A stretch of DNA of 64,000 nt, taken from the NCBI RefSeq assembly GCF_035222485.1, contig NC_085925.1:1612001-1676000 (forward strand). The letters are read 5' to 3'. Below are positions 1 through 10,821 of this stretch, piece by piece; the first letter of the stretch is position 1; every line of letters begins with the position of its first letter. The position numbers and the translations under genes are program-made. This stretch comes from Podospora pseudoanserina (taxonomy: Eukaryota > Ascomycota > Sordariomycetes > Sordariales > Podosporaceae). The notes beneath the pieces were generated by a model. That model was not told the origin of the DNA. It saw nothing but the letters and a program-made list of their open reading frames with translations, and did no database searches.

Positions 1-1383
1 ACTTAGTCTGAGTGTGAGGAGAAATAAGGCAAGCCGTCTCTGTGAACCTCGGCCGCTTGGCTCAGGCTTTGGTGAGGGCGAATCTGCTGTGGTTTGTGTC
101 AGCCCCTGATTCTGGGTATCTAAGCTTAAACTGCTAACTGCTTTATTTGAGAGTTGATGTGATAGGTCAACAGTTACTCCAAGAGAAATAATAAAGAGTG
201 GAGTGTAAGCCAAGCTCTGTGGGATTGAGAGTTGTGAGAATGAAAAGGACAAGCTTGTGATGGACGCTTGAACCACAACCCCAGATCGGCACCAGGTGGC
301 GCCCTTGGCAAAAGCTTGTTCCGACAGGGGTCACAAAAGTAGCAACGGGTACCTGACTTACAGAAGAACTGTCCAATCATGGGGCGGTATTTGCTCCAAG
401 AGCTTCACCAGGACGACAGACTTGCATGGATGGAGGGTTTGATGAATCTTATCGTTGGATTCACCGTTGCACCATTGGTCTGCAAGAGGACAGTGGAGTG
501 GGAATACAAATCGGTTCTTTGAGAGACTGTGGGTGCGTGCGGTTGGGGGCCTCAAGGAAATGATCAGCTATGGGATGGATGGTGAGGTGAGGTGAGGGTT
601 GACATCACTTCCTGCCGAGACCCAGCTCACATGAGAAACAGCGGCAGGTAACTCTTTCCCGGTATTGACTGTCATACTCCTCAGACCGAGAGTCTGCCTA
701 CATGCCTCGCCAAAACTTCGCTCATCACTGTCGTAGAAGCGCTGACATGAACCTCTGCGGACCGCCACCAACCTCGAGCTCTTGATATCTCATCCCGTCG
801 CGATCCCTAGGCAACACCAACACATGGCAGTGCACTGCCCCTCCTCACCTCCACCCTCTTGATTCCGCGAAACAGCTGCTACTGCCACGACACCACTTAT
901 CAAACACAGCTATCAACTCCGGATCATCAAGGTGCCCATTCGTCTTTGCATCTCATGCCTACGCCCTCATATCCTTACCGCTGTGTTTCGTGAAGTTTCA
1001 CTCTGGCCAGAAGACCTGTTGACACCCTACAAGATCGGTCATTCGTGCGAGGCGGGGAGCACCAATCACGCACTTATCTACACGTCCTCTTTCGCACCTT
1101 CGTAGCCAGCAGTCGCTCCTCGTTTCCTGTGCACCGCAATCAATCTTGAGAGGACGCTCCTCCTCACCAACAACCAAATCACCCTCCACCAACCGCCAAT
1201 CGCGACAACACCCCACCACAAAGCCGTTGTGCCTCCCTTGCACGGCTCCACCGATTCATCCTACCTAAACCACCGGGACCTCAAGCGGCGAGATTACGTC
1301 GTGAGCACGCCGACCAGCTCTAAAATACCAAATAAGCTTTCCGAGCCCCTCTCTCGACCCACTTCACCGCAAGCGCGTGGACA
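1..1383. other. Upstream region of the calcium exchanger gene
   Basis: No convincing gene is visible. The segment from about 780 to 1383 is C-rich and pyrimidine-rich on the plus strand, as fungal promoters and 5' leaders often are, and it leads directly to the exchanger start at 1384. Short open frames occur on both strands, but none has a recognisable domain or splice signals. The first 770 bases are unremarkable and may belong to a neighbouring gene's flank outside the window. Confidence 0.5.
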
Positions 1384-3668
1384 ATGTCTTGTAAGCACCC
1401 TTGATCCAGGGCGCCCCTTTCGCTCTGGTCGTTCTGCTGTCCCTGTTGCCATGCTTCTCTGTGTCTCTTGGCGATCTGCTGTCAAGGCCTCTCGCTGTAC
1501 ACAACGGCAAGCAGTGCTCAAACACCGCAAGGAGACACAGCGTCTGCCTGTTCCAGGTCGAGTGACATGGCATTTCCCCCCAATCATGCCAAGCCAATCC
1601 CGGTTTGGGCCTTCATTGTGACACTGAACCTTCACTAACCACACAATGTCTTCTTTTGTTTCTGCAGATAACGCCCACCAGACCAAACAAGCGGCACGCA
1701 ACGTGGCCTGGCACAAGTCGAAGTGGAATATCTTCCCGTACTCACGCAACAAATACACACATGACTCTACCAGCACTGCAACATGGCAGTCGGCCAATGA
1801 TCAGGATCTCGAAGGCCACCCGCTGCAGGGGTTGCCGATCGGACCGTCGGATGACCCAAGGACCCCGGGAATCCCGCTGAACGGCCCCGGGTCGACGAGC
1901 AGAAACATCAATGCATCGGGACGGGCCCCTGATACGACTGATGGCCAGTTTGGAAGTGGTGAGACGTTTGTTGGCTCGAACCCTTTGTCGGCAGGGGAGC
2001 AGAAGGTCACTAGCAGTGCGCTTAACAAGTTACCAGCGATGCGCTGGAGATTCAAACGCAGTGTCACTGGCGATGCGACGACGACACCCGAGGGGGCTAC
2101 TGCCGATGGCGTCAAGAAGAAGAAAAAGGAGTCGAGCAGTTTCTTCAAGCATGTCGAGCCTAAGGAGCCGTTCACAGTTAGGAACCAGATCCAACGAGTA
2201 TTCTTCAATTCATGGATCAATGTGTTGCTGATTGCAGCACCGGTTGGTATTGTAATTGCCAATATTCACTCTGTCAGTAAGATTACCGTGTTTGTGGTTA
2301 ATTTTATGGCAATTGTTCCCCTGGCGGCCATTCTGGGGTTTGCGACGGAGGAGATTGCGTTCAGGACGGGCGAGACTGTGGGTGGTCTATTGAATGCCAC
2401 CTTTGGGTATGCTATGTTGACTCCGCATGGCGCTTTGTGATATGCTGACCGGACATGATGACAGAAACGCAGTCGAACTGATCGTAGCCATCATCGCGCT
2501 TGCTGATCGTCAAGTCGTCATCGTTCAGACCTCCCTCATCGGCAGCATCCTCTCCAACTTACTCCTCGTCATGGGCATGTGCTTCTTCTTTGGCGGGCTG
2601 CGGAGACGGGAACAATACTTCAACACCACCGTTGCGCAAACTTCTGCCAGCTTGCTCGCCCTCGCCGTGGCCAGTGTGATCGTTCCGACAGTGTTTGACC
2701 GATCCAGCCAGTCGCCACAGAACGATGTTGCCAAGCTGTCTCGAGGCACCTCCGTCATTCTTCTCTTCGTTTACTGTGCCTACTTGTTCTTCCAGCTCAA
2801 GACGCACTCAATGGTCTTTGCCGAAGAAAGCCAGAAGGTTCAAGCCAAACCGTTCACCCACCCCATGCGACGCAGCGTCCCCGAAGGCGCCGTCTCTCAG
2901 GGACTCGTCGCCCCAGCTGGCATTATCAGCGGTCATGGCTTGGGGTCAGAGCAATCCGAGAATGAAAAGATCCGGGAAATGGTGACCAAGCCTCCTATGA
3001 GGAGTGCTTCGGGGGCAACCCAAGGCGGCACCGTCAGTAATCCCGGCAAAGGCAGTGTAGAGGAAGACAACGACAAAGATGAGGTCACACTGCACTTTCT
3101 CGTTGCCATCGCCACCCTCGCCGGGTCTACGGTTGTTATCGCCATTTGTGCAGAGTACATGGTTGACTCCATCAGCGCCATCACCGCCAGCGGGGTTGTT
3201 TCTGAAGAATTCGTCGGTTTGATTCTTCTTCCAATCGTGGGCAACGCAGCTGAGCACGCCACTGCTGTAACTGTTGCCATCAAGGACAAGATGGATCTTG
3301 CTATTGGGGTGGCGGTGGGTTCGAGCATGCAAGTGGCGTTGTTTATCATCCCCTTGCTTGTTATCATTGGGTGGGGGATGGGGATTGATGCCATGACGCT
3401 GAGCTTTGATCCATTCCAGGTGGCGGTGTTGTTTGTTGCGGTGTTGCTGGTGAATTATTTGATAAATGACGGGAAGAGTCATTGGTTGGAGGGGATGTTG
3501 CTTATGTGTTTGTATGCCATCATTGCGATTTGTTCTTGGTGTAAGTTTCCTCGCAGTGAAGAGTTTTGGACAGCAAAATTGCTAACGTGGCCATGTATAG
3601 GGTACCCGACCGATGGGAGTAGTATTGCCGGAGGGGGGAATAACAGGACTTTGGAGTTGAGTCTTTAG
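1384..3668 (+). CDS. cax: Vacuolar Ca2+/H+ exchanger (CAX/VCX1 family)
   Basis: A cation/proton antiporter that loads Ca2+ into the vacuole using the proton gradient. The model has exons 1384-1390, 1668-2406, 2465-3540 and 3601-3668, giving 629 aa. The first exon is only ATG-TCT-T; its intron (1391-1667) has GTAAGC, a CACTAACC branch site and TCTGCAG. An alternative start at 1646 would read through that acceptor and is less likely. The intron at 2407-2464 rebuilds the first exchanger signature GNAVELIVA (about residues 249-257); the second, GNAAEHATAV, lies at about 508-517. These two acidic helices bind the cation. About 11 hydrophobic segments flank them. A long polar N-terminus (about 190 aa) and a hydrophilic loop (about 365-425) between the two halves make it longer than yeast Vcx1 (about 410 aa). 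Identification is secure; the micro-exon start is probable. Confidence 0.93.
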
Positions 3669-3983
3669 GGGGGTGGTGATGGCAGAGGGTGGGAGGATGG
3701 GGTAACGCGATGACTTTTTCTTTTTAGTCTGGCTTGTAGAGTACTTGAGAGGAGGGTTCTCCTAGGTATAAGAGAACAGCATAGAAGGAGGCGGCAGGGG
3801 AATTTTTATATGAGGAAGACTCTACACGAGATGTTGAGGGGTTGATGTTGATAGGGGCATGCCCTAGAGAAAGTGATATTGCTGATGAAAGTTGGGGTGA
3901 ATGTGTATGACTGTTGACTTGAGTCTTTCAAGATTATTGATATGCCTGTTGATTGCGCAGAAGGCTTATTTGTTACTTTGTCA

Positions 3984-4120
3984 AAAGATTTTGCAGTAGT
4001 TTTGAAGGCTTTTGAGTGGCTTTAAAGGGGGTTTGAACAACTTTGAATGTGTTTTAGGTAGTTCAAAGGAATTTTGAGTAACTTTGAAGGAGCTTTGAGT
4101 AGCTTCGGAGGAGTATTGAC
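3984..4120. repeat. Degenerate ~21-bp tandem repeat (TTTTGAGTAG/CTTTGAAGGAG)
   Basis: The plus strand alternates TTTTGAGTAG-like and CTTTGAAGGAG-like half units about six times, each copy with substitutions (TTTTGCAGTAG, TTTTGAAGG, CTTTAAAGGGG, GTTTGAACAA, CTTTGAATGTG and so on). The decay between copies suggests an old minisatellite. It lies about 320 bp past the exchanger stop codon. Confidence 0.7.
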
Positions 4121-4189
4121 TGTTGGTACCCTTTATTTTCCCGATTGGTTCTTCTGCCCATAATGTCTGAAAGGCAGTACTGCACTTTT

Positions 4190-4355
4190 TAGCTTTAAAT
4201 ATTTAACGGGCAGGGTGATTCTCAAAATTTATCTTTGGTCTGAACTTTTGGTGTCGTTTGTCCGTCTTTTATCTCAGCTTCTAAATAGTCTTTTGTCTTA
4301 GCTTTTAATACCGGTTATCCAAGCCTAGAATGTTGTTTATATTTATATAGTCTAA
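4190..4355. repeat. AGCTTT-type dispersed degenerate repeat, block 1
   Basis: Contains ATCTCAGCTTC, GTCTTAGCTTTT, ATCCAAGCCT and GTCTAAGCCTTC, spaced roughly 25-35 bp apart in AT-rich sequence. The same motif reappears at 5400-5530, 10140-10385 and 18640-19300, and in inverse orientation at 25011-25345. Confidence 0.6.
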
Positions 4356-4924
4356 GCCTTCAAGAGAGCTTCTGGTGGTGATGGTTTGTCTTTGGGATTT
4401 CTTTTGGGAGATTGTCTGCGTTTTTGAAGTGGTTATTATGTGTGAGATGATGTTGGCTAACGAGGTTCTGAGAGTTGGGGTAGAGCCTTGGTATTGGGGA
4501 GGTCATGGAGAAGGGGTGTGAGTTCTTTTTGGGAGATGCGCTTGCGAGCAGCGAAAAAAGGCCGTCGTGAGAGGGCGCGTTTTTCTTGTCTTTACCTCTT
4601 TTGCTCGCGTGGGGACAGAGTGTGGATCTTTCGTTTGCGAGTGTAACATGAGGAATATGTTTGAAGAGTTCTCTATGCATGTATGCGTGTGTGTATGTGG
4701 TAAAGTGCTATTGTGTATATAGTTTAAGTTGGTGGGAGAGCTGGGGTTTTGGCACTTGAAGTTGGCCACTTGATGGGTGACCATGAAACATACCTAGTGT
4801 CTTAACTGTGCGATAGCAGCAAAACATATTTGATGAATGGTTGGGTACTCAACAGGGTGAGTTAACTCGCAATAGCTAAGATGGATTTGACGGGTTTTTA
4901 CTACAGAGTCAGACAAAACAGGCC

Positions 4925-4996
4925 ATTGGGATGAGATTTGTCTTTGAGATGAGATGTGGCTTCGGGATGAGATGTGCCTACTGGGATAAAATGGTG
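4925..4996. repeat. Three-copy ~21-bp repeat around GGGATGAGATGTG
   Basis: Three adjacent units read TTGGGATGAGATTTG, TTTGAGATGAGATGTGG and TTCGGGATGAGATGTGCC, followed by a weaker CTGGGATAAAATGG. The unit length is close to that of the other local arrays. Confidence 0.65.
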
Positions 4997-5399
4997 TAAC
5001 TTTGCTTCACCATTAGTTGTAGGATGATGAACAAGCGCGAGTGAGAGAGCCACCGAGTCCATTCAGGGGTCATTGACCTTTGAGCCTCACAAACTGCCAT
5101 CAACACATCCAGACTGCTGTCTGTCTCAGAGTACGCCGGAAATAGAATGAACTGCGATAGAGAACTGACTGATACTTTTGGTAATCTAGGGCTTTCATAT
5201 GAGCGGTGTGGCCAAGGCCGGCACCAAGTCAGATCTACCAAAGCCAAATCCAGACAAAAATCTGGATCTCTGTTAGATTCCTTTGAATGGATAGATTTGA
5301 TATGTTTATATAACCCCGGGAAGAAGGGTTATAAGCGAAAATCATGACGGAGATCATGATGGAAACATAGCTGGTCTCTACAAGAATAATGAACGTTAA

Positions 5400-5530
5400 T
5401 CTATCAAAGCATTCGGAATCTCTTATCTAAGCTTTGGACGAATATAGTCTAGGCTTTACATATATATATCCAAGCTTCATAAGTATGTAATCTAAGCTTT
5501 CAGTGTCCATGATCTCAGCTTATGATTGCT
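5400..5530. repeat. AGCTTT-type dispersed degenerate repeat, block 2
   Basis: Five units are visible: ATCTAAGCTTTGG, GTCTAGGCTTTAC, ATCCAAGCTTCAT, ATCTAAGCTTTCA and ATCTCAGCTTATG, spaced about 20-27 bp apart. Same consensus as block 1. Confidence 0.7.
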
Positions 5531-6914
5531 TGCCCATCAAAGATGTTCTTTTTTCTTACAGACCGTTGAAAGCATTTCTTTTGATTTCGCTGGGGGGTGG
5601 CCAGATCGTTTGAATGTTATTGAATATTTTTGCCCTCTTCACATGGTACCAGTTCAGCCAACGTGTCTAGAAAACGCCTTACTGCATGTATGCCTTGACC
5701 CTGGATTTCACCACTGCTGCGCCATCAGCAACCATGTTTGAAAATTTGTGACTGGCCACATCATCAAGCCACCTTTTGTTCCAAGGAGGACGGTGTCCCA
5801 AGCCACAGCTTTGGTAGGGGTCTTGGGAGAGAGGCAGGGAGGCGCAGCCACAGATGCTCGGGTTCGCGCGAAGGCCAGTTGTTCATCAGTTGTCAGCAGA
5901 TACGTTTTTTAGCAAGGAAAATTTGATTCTCGAAAGCCACAGAACAAACGTTAAAGGACGTATTATCCCAAACCTGAGCAAATACCTAGGTTACCTTGGC
6001 TAAGAGACAGCTTTCTTCACTGGCCCCCACAGAGAAACGGTGCGTTACGACTGGGCAAGGACCTTACGTTTACGAATTTTCGCTCTCGCGTGCTATGACT
6101 CCGACATGTGCGCATCACTTGGAAGCCTGCCCCTCGTGGCGAGCCGCGGTCTGGACAAATAAAGAAGGCACAGCACGCATTCTGATCCCTACAACTTTTG
6201 TATTCAAATATGATGGCGCCATTTCTCCCCCAGTCGCCGAAATGGGGTGATATAATCGTCTCGGCGGAGAACTTTCGAGGTGTCAGACCCCCTGTTGGTC
6301 CTACGTCTCGTAAAAAAAGAAAAATTCGATCATACAGGCCATAAGCAGTGTTGATCAGTGAGGCAAGTTATACTCTTCTTCTGGTTCAGAACCGCTGAGC
6401 CCGCACACAAAGCAAGTCGAGGGATTGCGGAGAGGCTTAGTCCCGCATCGTGACCAGAATTCGAACACCGAACGCGGCCCGGGACGTGTGCTCGCAGTGG
6501 CCTTCCGAATTTGCCCCTGTACTCCCGCGTGCTGGAACAGCGGGTCCCTCGGCGACGTGCTAGCCGCTGAATGATGTCCAACATGCCTGACTTGAAGGTT
6601 TTGCTGTGTTCTTCCTCCATGATGGCTCGTTTGTTACTTACTTTTCTCAAATCCTTCCACTTGTTTGGGTTTTGGTCAGCTTGCACAAAACCTTTTACAC
6701 ATAGTCATACGAGTACTCCTCACTGCCCACCTGTCGTTACCCCATAGCGGTCGACCATATTGCCCCCGTCAACACGACCATCACCAACCCACTCCCTTCC
6801 CCGCCAGCGTCTCCTCAAAAGCAAAGAGACAGCAAAACGAGCAGCACCGCTTCGCGAACCCGACACCATGAGGACAAAACTCCCAAAGACCTTTCCCCGT
6901 CCTCCTCTCGCAAT

Positions 6915-7169
6915 ATGTCGAGCAAGGAAGTAATCCGGAGTAGAAGACATGTTCTCGTGAAGACTGCTCATTCTGCCAAAGATCTTCCGAAGCAACCCGC
7001 CGGCGTCTACGGCAAACGTTCCTATTTTGGCTCGGTCGACCAGAAGTCCGAACAACTTCTTGCAGCCAAGGGCAAGGCCAAAGAGTATGCACGTCAAGTT
7101 GTGCCGACGCCTTCCACCCAGAAGCCCAAAATGACACCAAGTGACCAAGAGCACAAGAATTCAAGATGA
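6915..7169 (+). CDS. Small lysine-rich hypothetical protein, 5' end uncertain
   Basis: An 84-codon frame opens with ATG at 6915. The product is basic and polar (many K, S, P, Q), without signal peptide or membrane segment. The same frame stays open upstream without an ATG to a TAG near 6702, and that extension (Pro/Ser-rich, then charged) also reads like protein. The true gene may therefore start in an upstream exon, with an acceptor such as the CAG near 6679 or the TAG near 6702. A competing ATG at 6868 gives a 21-codon frame that overlaps the 6915 start. No family recognised. It could be a chance frame. Confidence 0.35.
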   Translation: MSSKEVIRSRRHVLVKTAHSAKDLPKQPAGVYGKRSYFGSVDQKSEQLLAAKGKAKEYARQVVPTPSTQKPKMTPSDQEHKNSR

Positions 7170-8431
7170 TCCCATTAGTTCGGCATCATGCAAGTTTCCC
7201 GGGACTTCAAAATCGTCTATATGCCGTTGTGTCATATTCTTCTAGCATCATCACTATGCTTGAAGATGTTGGTATTCGGCAAGGTCGTGGATGCCATCGG
7301 TGCAGATCTTGCTTTTGCTTCACGTCGATCTCGGTGCCGGGGATCACCATTATGTAGAGAGCTGTTGGTTTCGAGGGCTGTTGGCTTCAGAAATCATTCG
7401 CTTTCTTCGACATATCTTCGTTTTCTTTCCCGACGTTAGATGGAGAAATACACAACGCAAGATAGGCGGCATCAACATACCCGGGAGGTTGGACCCTTTT
7501 TTGGGATACACATGGAGTGTATTGATGGCCAAGGTGGAGAGAATAGGGGGTAGCTCGTCTGTATATAATGGCCAAAGATGTTGGAGGCAGGGCCATTGGA
7601 TGGTTGCTAGACAGGGCGCATCTCTGTAGATAAAGAAGAGAAGAAGCACATCCATATTATGCCGGTTGATCACTAAGCCACCTATTTCCTGCATATTATA
7701 CCCACCATTACCCAAAGCCTTGCTGCAAGTTCAAAATAGTTCGAGTATGGTGTGTGATTGATATCCACAAATGAGAAGATGCCGTCCCGCCCGGAGGCTG
7801 CAACCACCACCATGCGCCATTTTGTTGGTTGTTCCCGCAGCCTTGTAGGATCAAACACTCATTCTTCTCAACGACATCATCGCAACTACCACCAACTAGA
7901 TCTCCGAGAGTCAAATTGGATGCGCACACTTGAGTAAGTCTGTATCATATCTCTTCTTGGCCATTAGTGACACACTGAAGCATGAGCGCTAACGCACATT
8001 CCAGGTTATTGTACTCATTAGGAGGAATTGCTTTCTCCCATCCAGACCTCATTCCGCTCTCTCTGCGTTGTCTTGGTTGAAGAAATCTCACCCACCCAAG
8101 GTCGGATCAGTCAACATGCATCATGGCTTGCATGCCTTCAGCGCCCATCATAGGCGGTTGATTGAGCAGCATCTGCCGGAGTAGCCTGCTGGGCATACGC
8201 TCACCACCTGGAGATGGAGGGCCTTGGTGCTTGAGAGTATATTGGCAAGCATGAGGCTCTGGATAACCGATGATGGGTGTGTGAGATAAACAGCCATGGC
8301 AGTTTCTCTGGAAGTCATGAGGTTTGGCTGCCATTAAGCTACCTTCCGCGGGGACCGCGTAGCTCTCTCCTTCACGGCTTCTCTCTTTCACGATATCATC
8401 GTAAAGAAGACAGAAAGATATACTGGCGATC
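7170..8431. other. Intergenic, upstream of the DUF6594 gene
   Basis: No gene with supportable splice structure is visible. Short frames exist on both strands, for example a cysteine-containing minus-strand frame at 7708-7929, but they lack ATG starts or domain resemblance. The last few hundred bases presumably hold the promoter of the gene starting at 8432. Confidence 0.4.
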
Positions 8432-9764
8432 ATGGAGTTGGACAAGCTTGATCTGGAGAAAGGGTTGTTCATCCAGGAAGTCACGAGTAAGTACCAACAA
8501 CTCTTTATCGGCCTGCATTCTCTACCAGACCGTAAGGCTCTGAGGGCTGCCGTCTTTCTCCACGAAGTCTGGAAGAGTCTGCCATTCTAAGAGAATTCTT
8601 CCATATACTAACTCCTTAATCACTAGGCAGTGACGGTAGCCCCATCAACAACACGGAAACCCTGAATAGCTCAGATTTTCCCTTCCCAGAGGCTGGAGGA
8701 GACGACAGCGGCGGTAAGTATACCCCCTGGTCTACCTTGCGCGCCCACCTGCCTGGTTGCAGGCTGACTCAACCCAGAACAACCGTTCGTACGCACTCAG
8801 ATTGCAGAAGAGAGACAAGGATGCCGAGAGTGGCTCTTTTTCCCTGCCTGCGAAGCACGTTTCTCCTTCATTCTGGACCACTGGGCTGCCAAGTCCAAAG
8901 AGACCTTCCAAGAGGTGAAGGAGTTGGAGAAGGAGAACCGAGCACAGGGGCAGGATGACTATAAGAAGTGCCTGACAAGAAATGCTTTTGGTCGGAAGAA
9001 GCAGGAGCTTGTCGACAGGCTTACGATGGAGTGTAAGGAACTCGGTATGTCTTTTTATTTTGTAGTCTGGAGCAAACTGTCAGAAGAGACAGGGCTAACC
9101 CACGATGGTCTGTATAAAGGGACAGTTTTCACACTCGCCAACACCATCATGCATCAGCATTCGCCCAACCAGACCCTGACAGAGAAATACCATCTCTGGT
9201 GTTGGGACAGAGGATTGGACCCTGAAAACTCGGGCTGTGGATTGCTTCCTGAAGGCTACCGGTCTCTGGGCCCACGGCCCAGCGCCATCGACGACTTTGT
9301 GGTTTCCACCGCGGAGACATTGAGCAAAGCAGGTTCTAGCGTCAAGGTAATTCTGTTCTAGTTGACAAGTCTGGTCCCACAGATCTTAAGATGCTAACAC
9401 TGTATGCTCTACCCACTCTTTTCTCCTCCGCCAACCAGAGCCAGAGACCCGAAAGTCATTTACAATGAGCTATCCCACCCTCCGCATCCTATCACATCTC
9501 TTTATCGTCCTCATGGCAGTGATCTTCTTCGTTCTTCCTGTTATGATAATGTACCTAGTGCCCATGAAGAAAATTGGCAGTGTGATGGTTACCATAGCCT
9601 TCAGTCTCTTATTCTGCGTTGGGTCGTTCTGCTTTGGAGGTGGAAGCGGCGGGCTGCAGTCAGACCACAAGTTCCTGCTTCTCTTTGCGTATACCAGTGT
9701 GATGGCTACTCTGCTTTCCAACTTGGCACAGAATCAAGATGTTGGAGTACCTGTTGCGGACTGA
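8432..9764 (+). CDS. DUF6594 family membrane protein
   Basis: Exons 8432-8486, 8627-8713, 8778-9044, 9120-9346 and 9441-9764 join in frame to a 319-aa protein. Donors are GTAAGT, GTAAGT, GTATGT and GTAATT, and branch-like CTAAC/CTGAC precedes the acceptors. The layout is that of the fungal DUF6594 family: a cytosolic helical part with a WLFFPAC segment and a Glu/Lys-rich helix (about residues 50-110), a central linker with a WCWDRGLDPE stretch, then three C-terminal membrane helices (about 227-250, 258-276, 290-308). The last intron has closely spaced AG acceptors; 9440 is chosen because it alone, with the phase-0 donor, leads into the membrane frame without loss. The acceptor at 9438 would end translation after 11 codons. 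The family's biochemical role is unknown. Family call is from remembered architecture. Confidence 0.8.
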
Positions 9765-10139
9765 TTGATCTCTTTGTGCATGTGCATGTGGTGCTGGTGC
9801 CTAGCGGAGGCTTTGCAATACCATTTACTTCTCTCTTTGTCATAACGAGTTTAATGAGCTGTTAAAGTAATCCATAGTTGATGGAAAGCAGTTACCAACC
9901 ACCTACTCAGGGGTTGCAGATACTTGGTGGCTTTCTTGAGTCTATCTTCAAAGACTGGTCAGATAGATTAGTACTAGGTAAAGGAATGATATTCTCTTCA
10001 TATTTCAGCTAGGTAAACAATAGATCCTGTGAGTACCTACTTAGAAAGCTTGGATATAAGACTAAGAGTTGCGATAAAGTATGGGGGAGTTAGGATCCTT
10101 GGTAGATAAGAAAGAGGTTGAAATTGCCCCCTCATACTT

Positions 10140-10385
10140 GAGTTATTACACCATTTAAAATCCTACCCCAACGCTAGATAAAACAATCCAAGCCTTCACC
10201 ACCCTAATTAGACCTAAGCCTTATAAACCTTCCATCTAAGCAATAGTTAGCCTCTATCAAGATATTTACCATATTTAATCCTAATACTCACTCTCCTCAA
10301 TCTAAGCATCTACTATATTTAAACCAAGCATTAAGGGTCCTCAATCTAAACATTAACGGTCCTCAATCCGAGCTTCACAGACTAG
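10140..10385. repeat. AGCTTT-type dispersed degenerate repeat, block 3
   Basis: At least seven degenerate units: ATCCAAGCCTTC, ACCTAAGCCTTA, ATCTAAGCAATA, ATCTAAGCATCT, AACCAAGCATTA, ATCTAAACATTA and ATCCGAGCTTCA. Spacing is irregular, roughly 20-55 bp. Two neighbouring units are preceded by GGTCCTCA, which suggests local duplication. Confidence 0.65.
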
Positions 10386-10751
10386 TTTACCATGAACAAA
10401 AGTGGTATTAAAACTCGACTAACCATTCCCAACAAACTCGTGTACCACAACACAAAGTTATAGAGGTGAGAGGTGCAACAACAAAACCCAGAGAAAAACG
10501 CCCAGAAGTGGAAGAAGAAACAAAAAAGAAGAGAAAGATATCGAAACTACAAAGCATACTCAACAAAGAGGCTATATCAGCACGTGTAATCCTGTACACC
10601 CAGCCCCAACCCCAAGCCAACCAACCAACCAATCCCTCCCTAGAGATATATCCCTATCCCATATCCTTATTCCCATTTTCTGCTCTTCGTTTCCCTGTTT
10701 ACAATCCCAAGCAGAACAACACTTGAATAGATCCCCTCCGTTTCCCTCAAT

Positions 10752-10771
10752 ACACACACACACACACACAA
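10752..10771. repeat. (AC)10 microsatellite
   Basis: Perfect AC dinucleotide run about 50 bp beyond the stu1 stop codon, in its probable 3' UTR. Confidence 0.9.
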
Positions 10772-10821
10772 GAACTCCAACACCCCCCAGCGAAAAAAAA
10801 AAACCCCGCTTATGTCCCCCC

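Larger units (their letters stand above)
3669..6704. other. Gene-poor stretch with degenerate repeats
   Basis: No supportable gene in 3 kb. The sequence is T-rich on the plus strand, contains four separate degenerate repeat blocks (listed individually), and is followed by a GC-richer patch at 6400-6560 with no clear open frame. A minus-strand B-box-like GTTCGAATTC near 6455-6475, upstream of a T-run at 6313-6330, was considered for a Pol III gene, but no RNA family could be recognised. Confidence 0.5.
9765..10821. other. Convergent intergenic region
   Basis: Lies between the 3' ends of the DUF6594 gene (+) and stu1 (-), so it should hold two 3' UTRs. It contains an AGCTTT-type repeat block and, next to stu1, an (AC)10 microsatellite at 10752-10771 and a poly-A run at 10793-10803. 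No gene seen. Confidence 0.5.

Noticed and set aside
6313-6600. Possible minus-strand Pol III RNA gene (B-box-like GTTCGAATTC followed by a T-run)
   Set aside because: The B box deviates from consensus and lies within an EcoRI-like palindrome. No cloverleaf, 5S, SRP, U6 or RNase P hallmark could be found.
7708-7929. Cysteine-containing minus-strand frame of 73 codons
   Set aside because: No ATG start (begins at GTG), no signal peptide, and no connectable splice site with a start codon.
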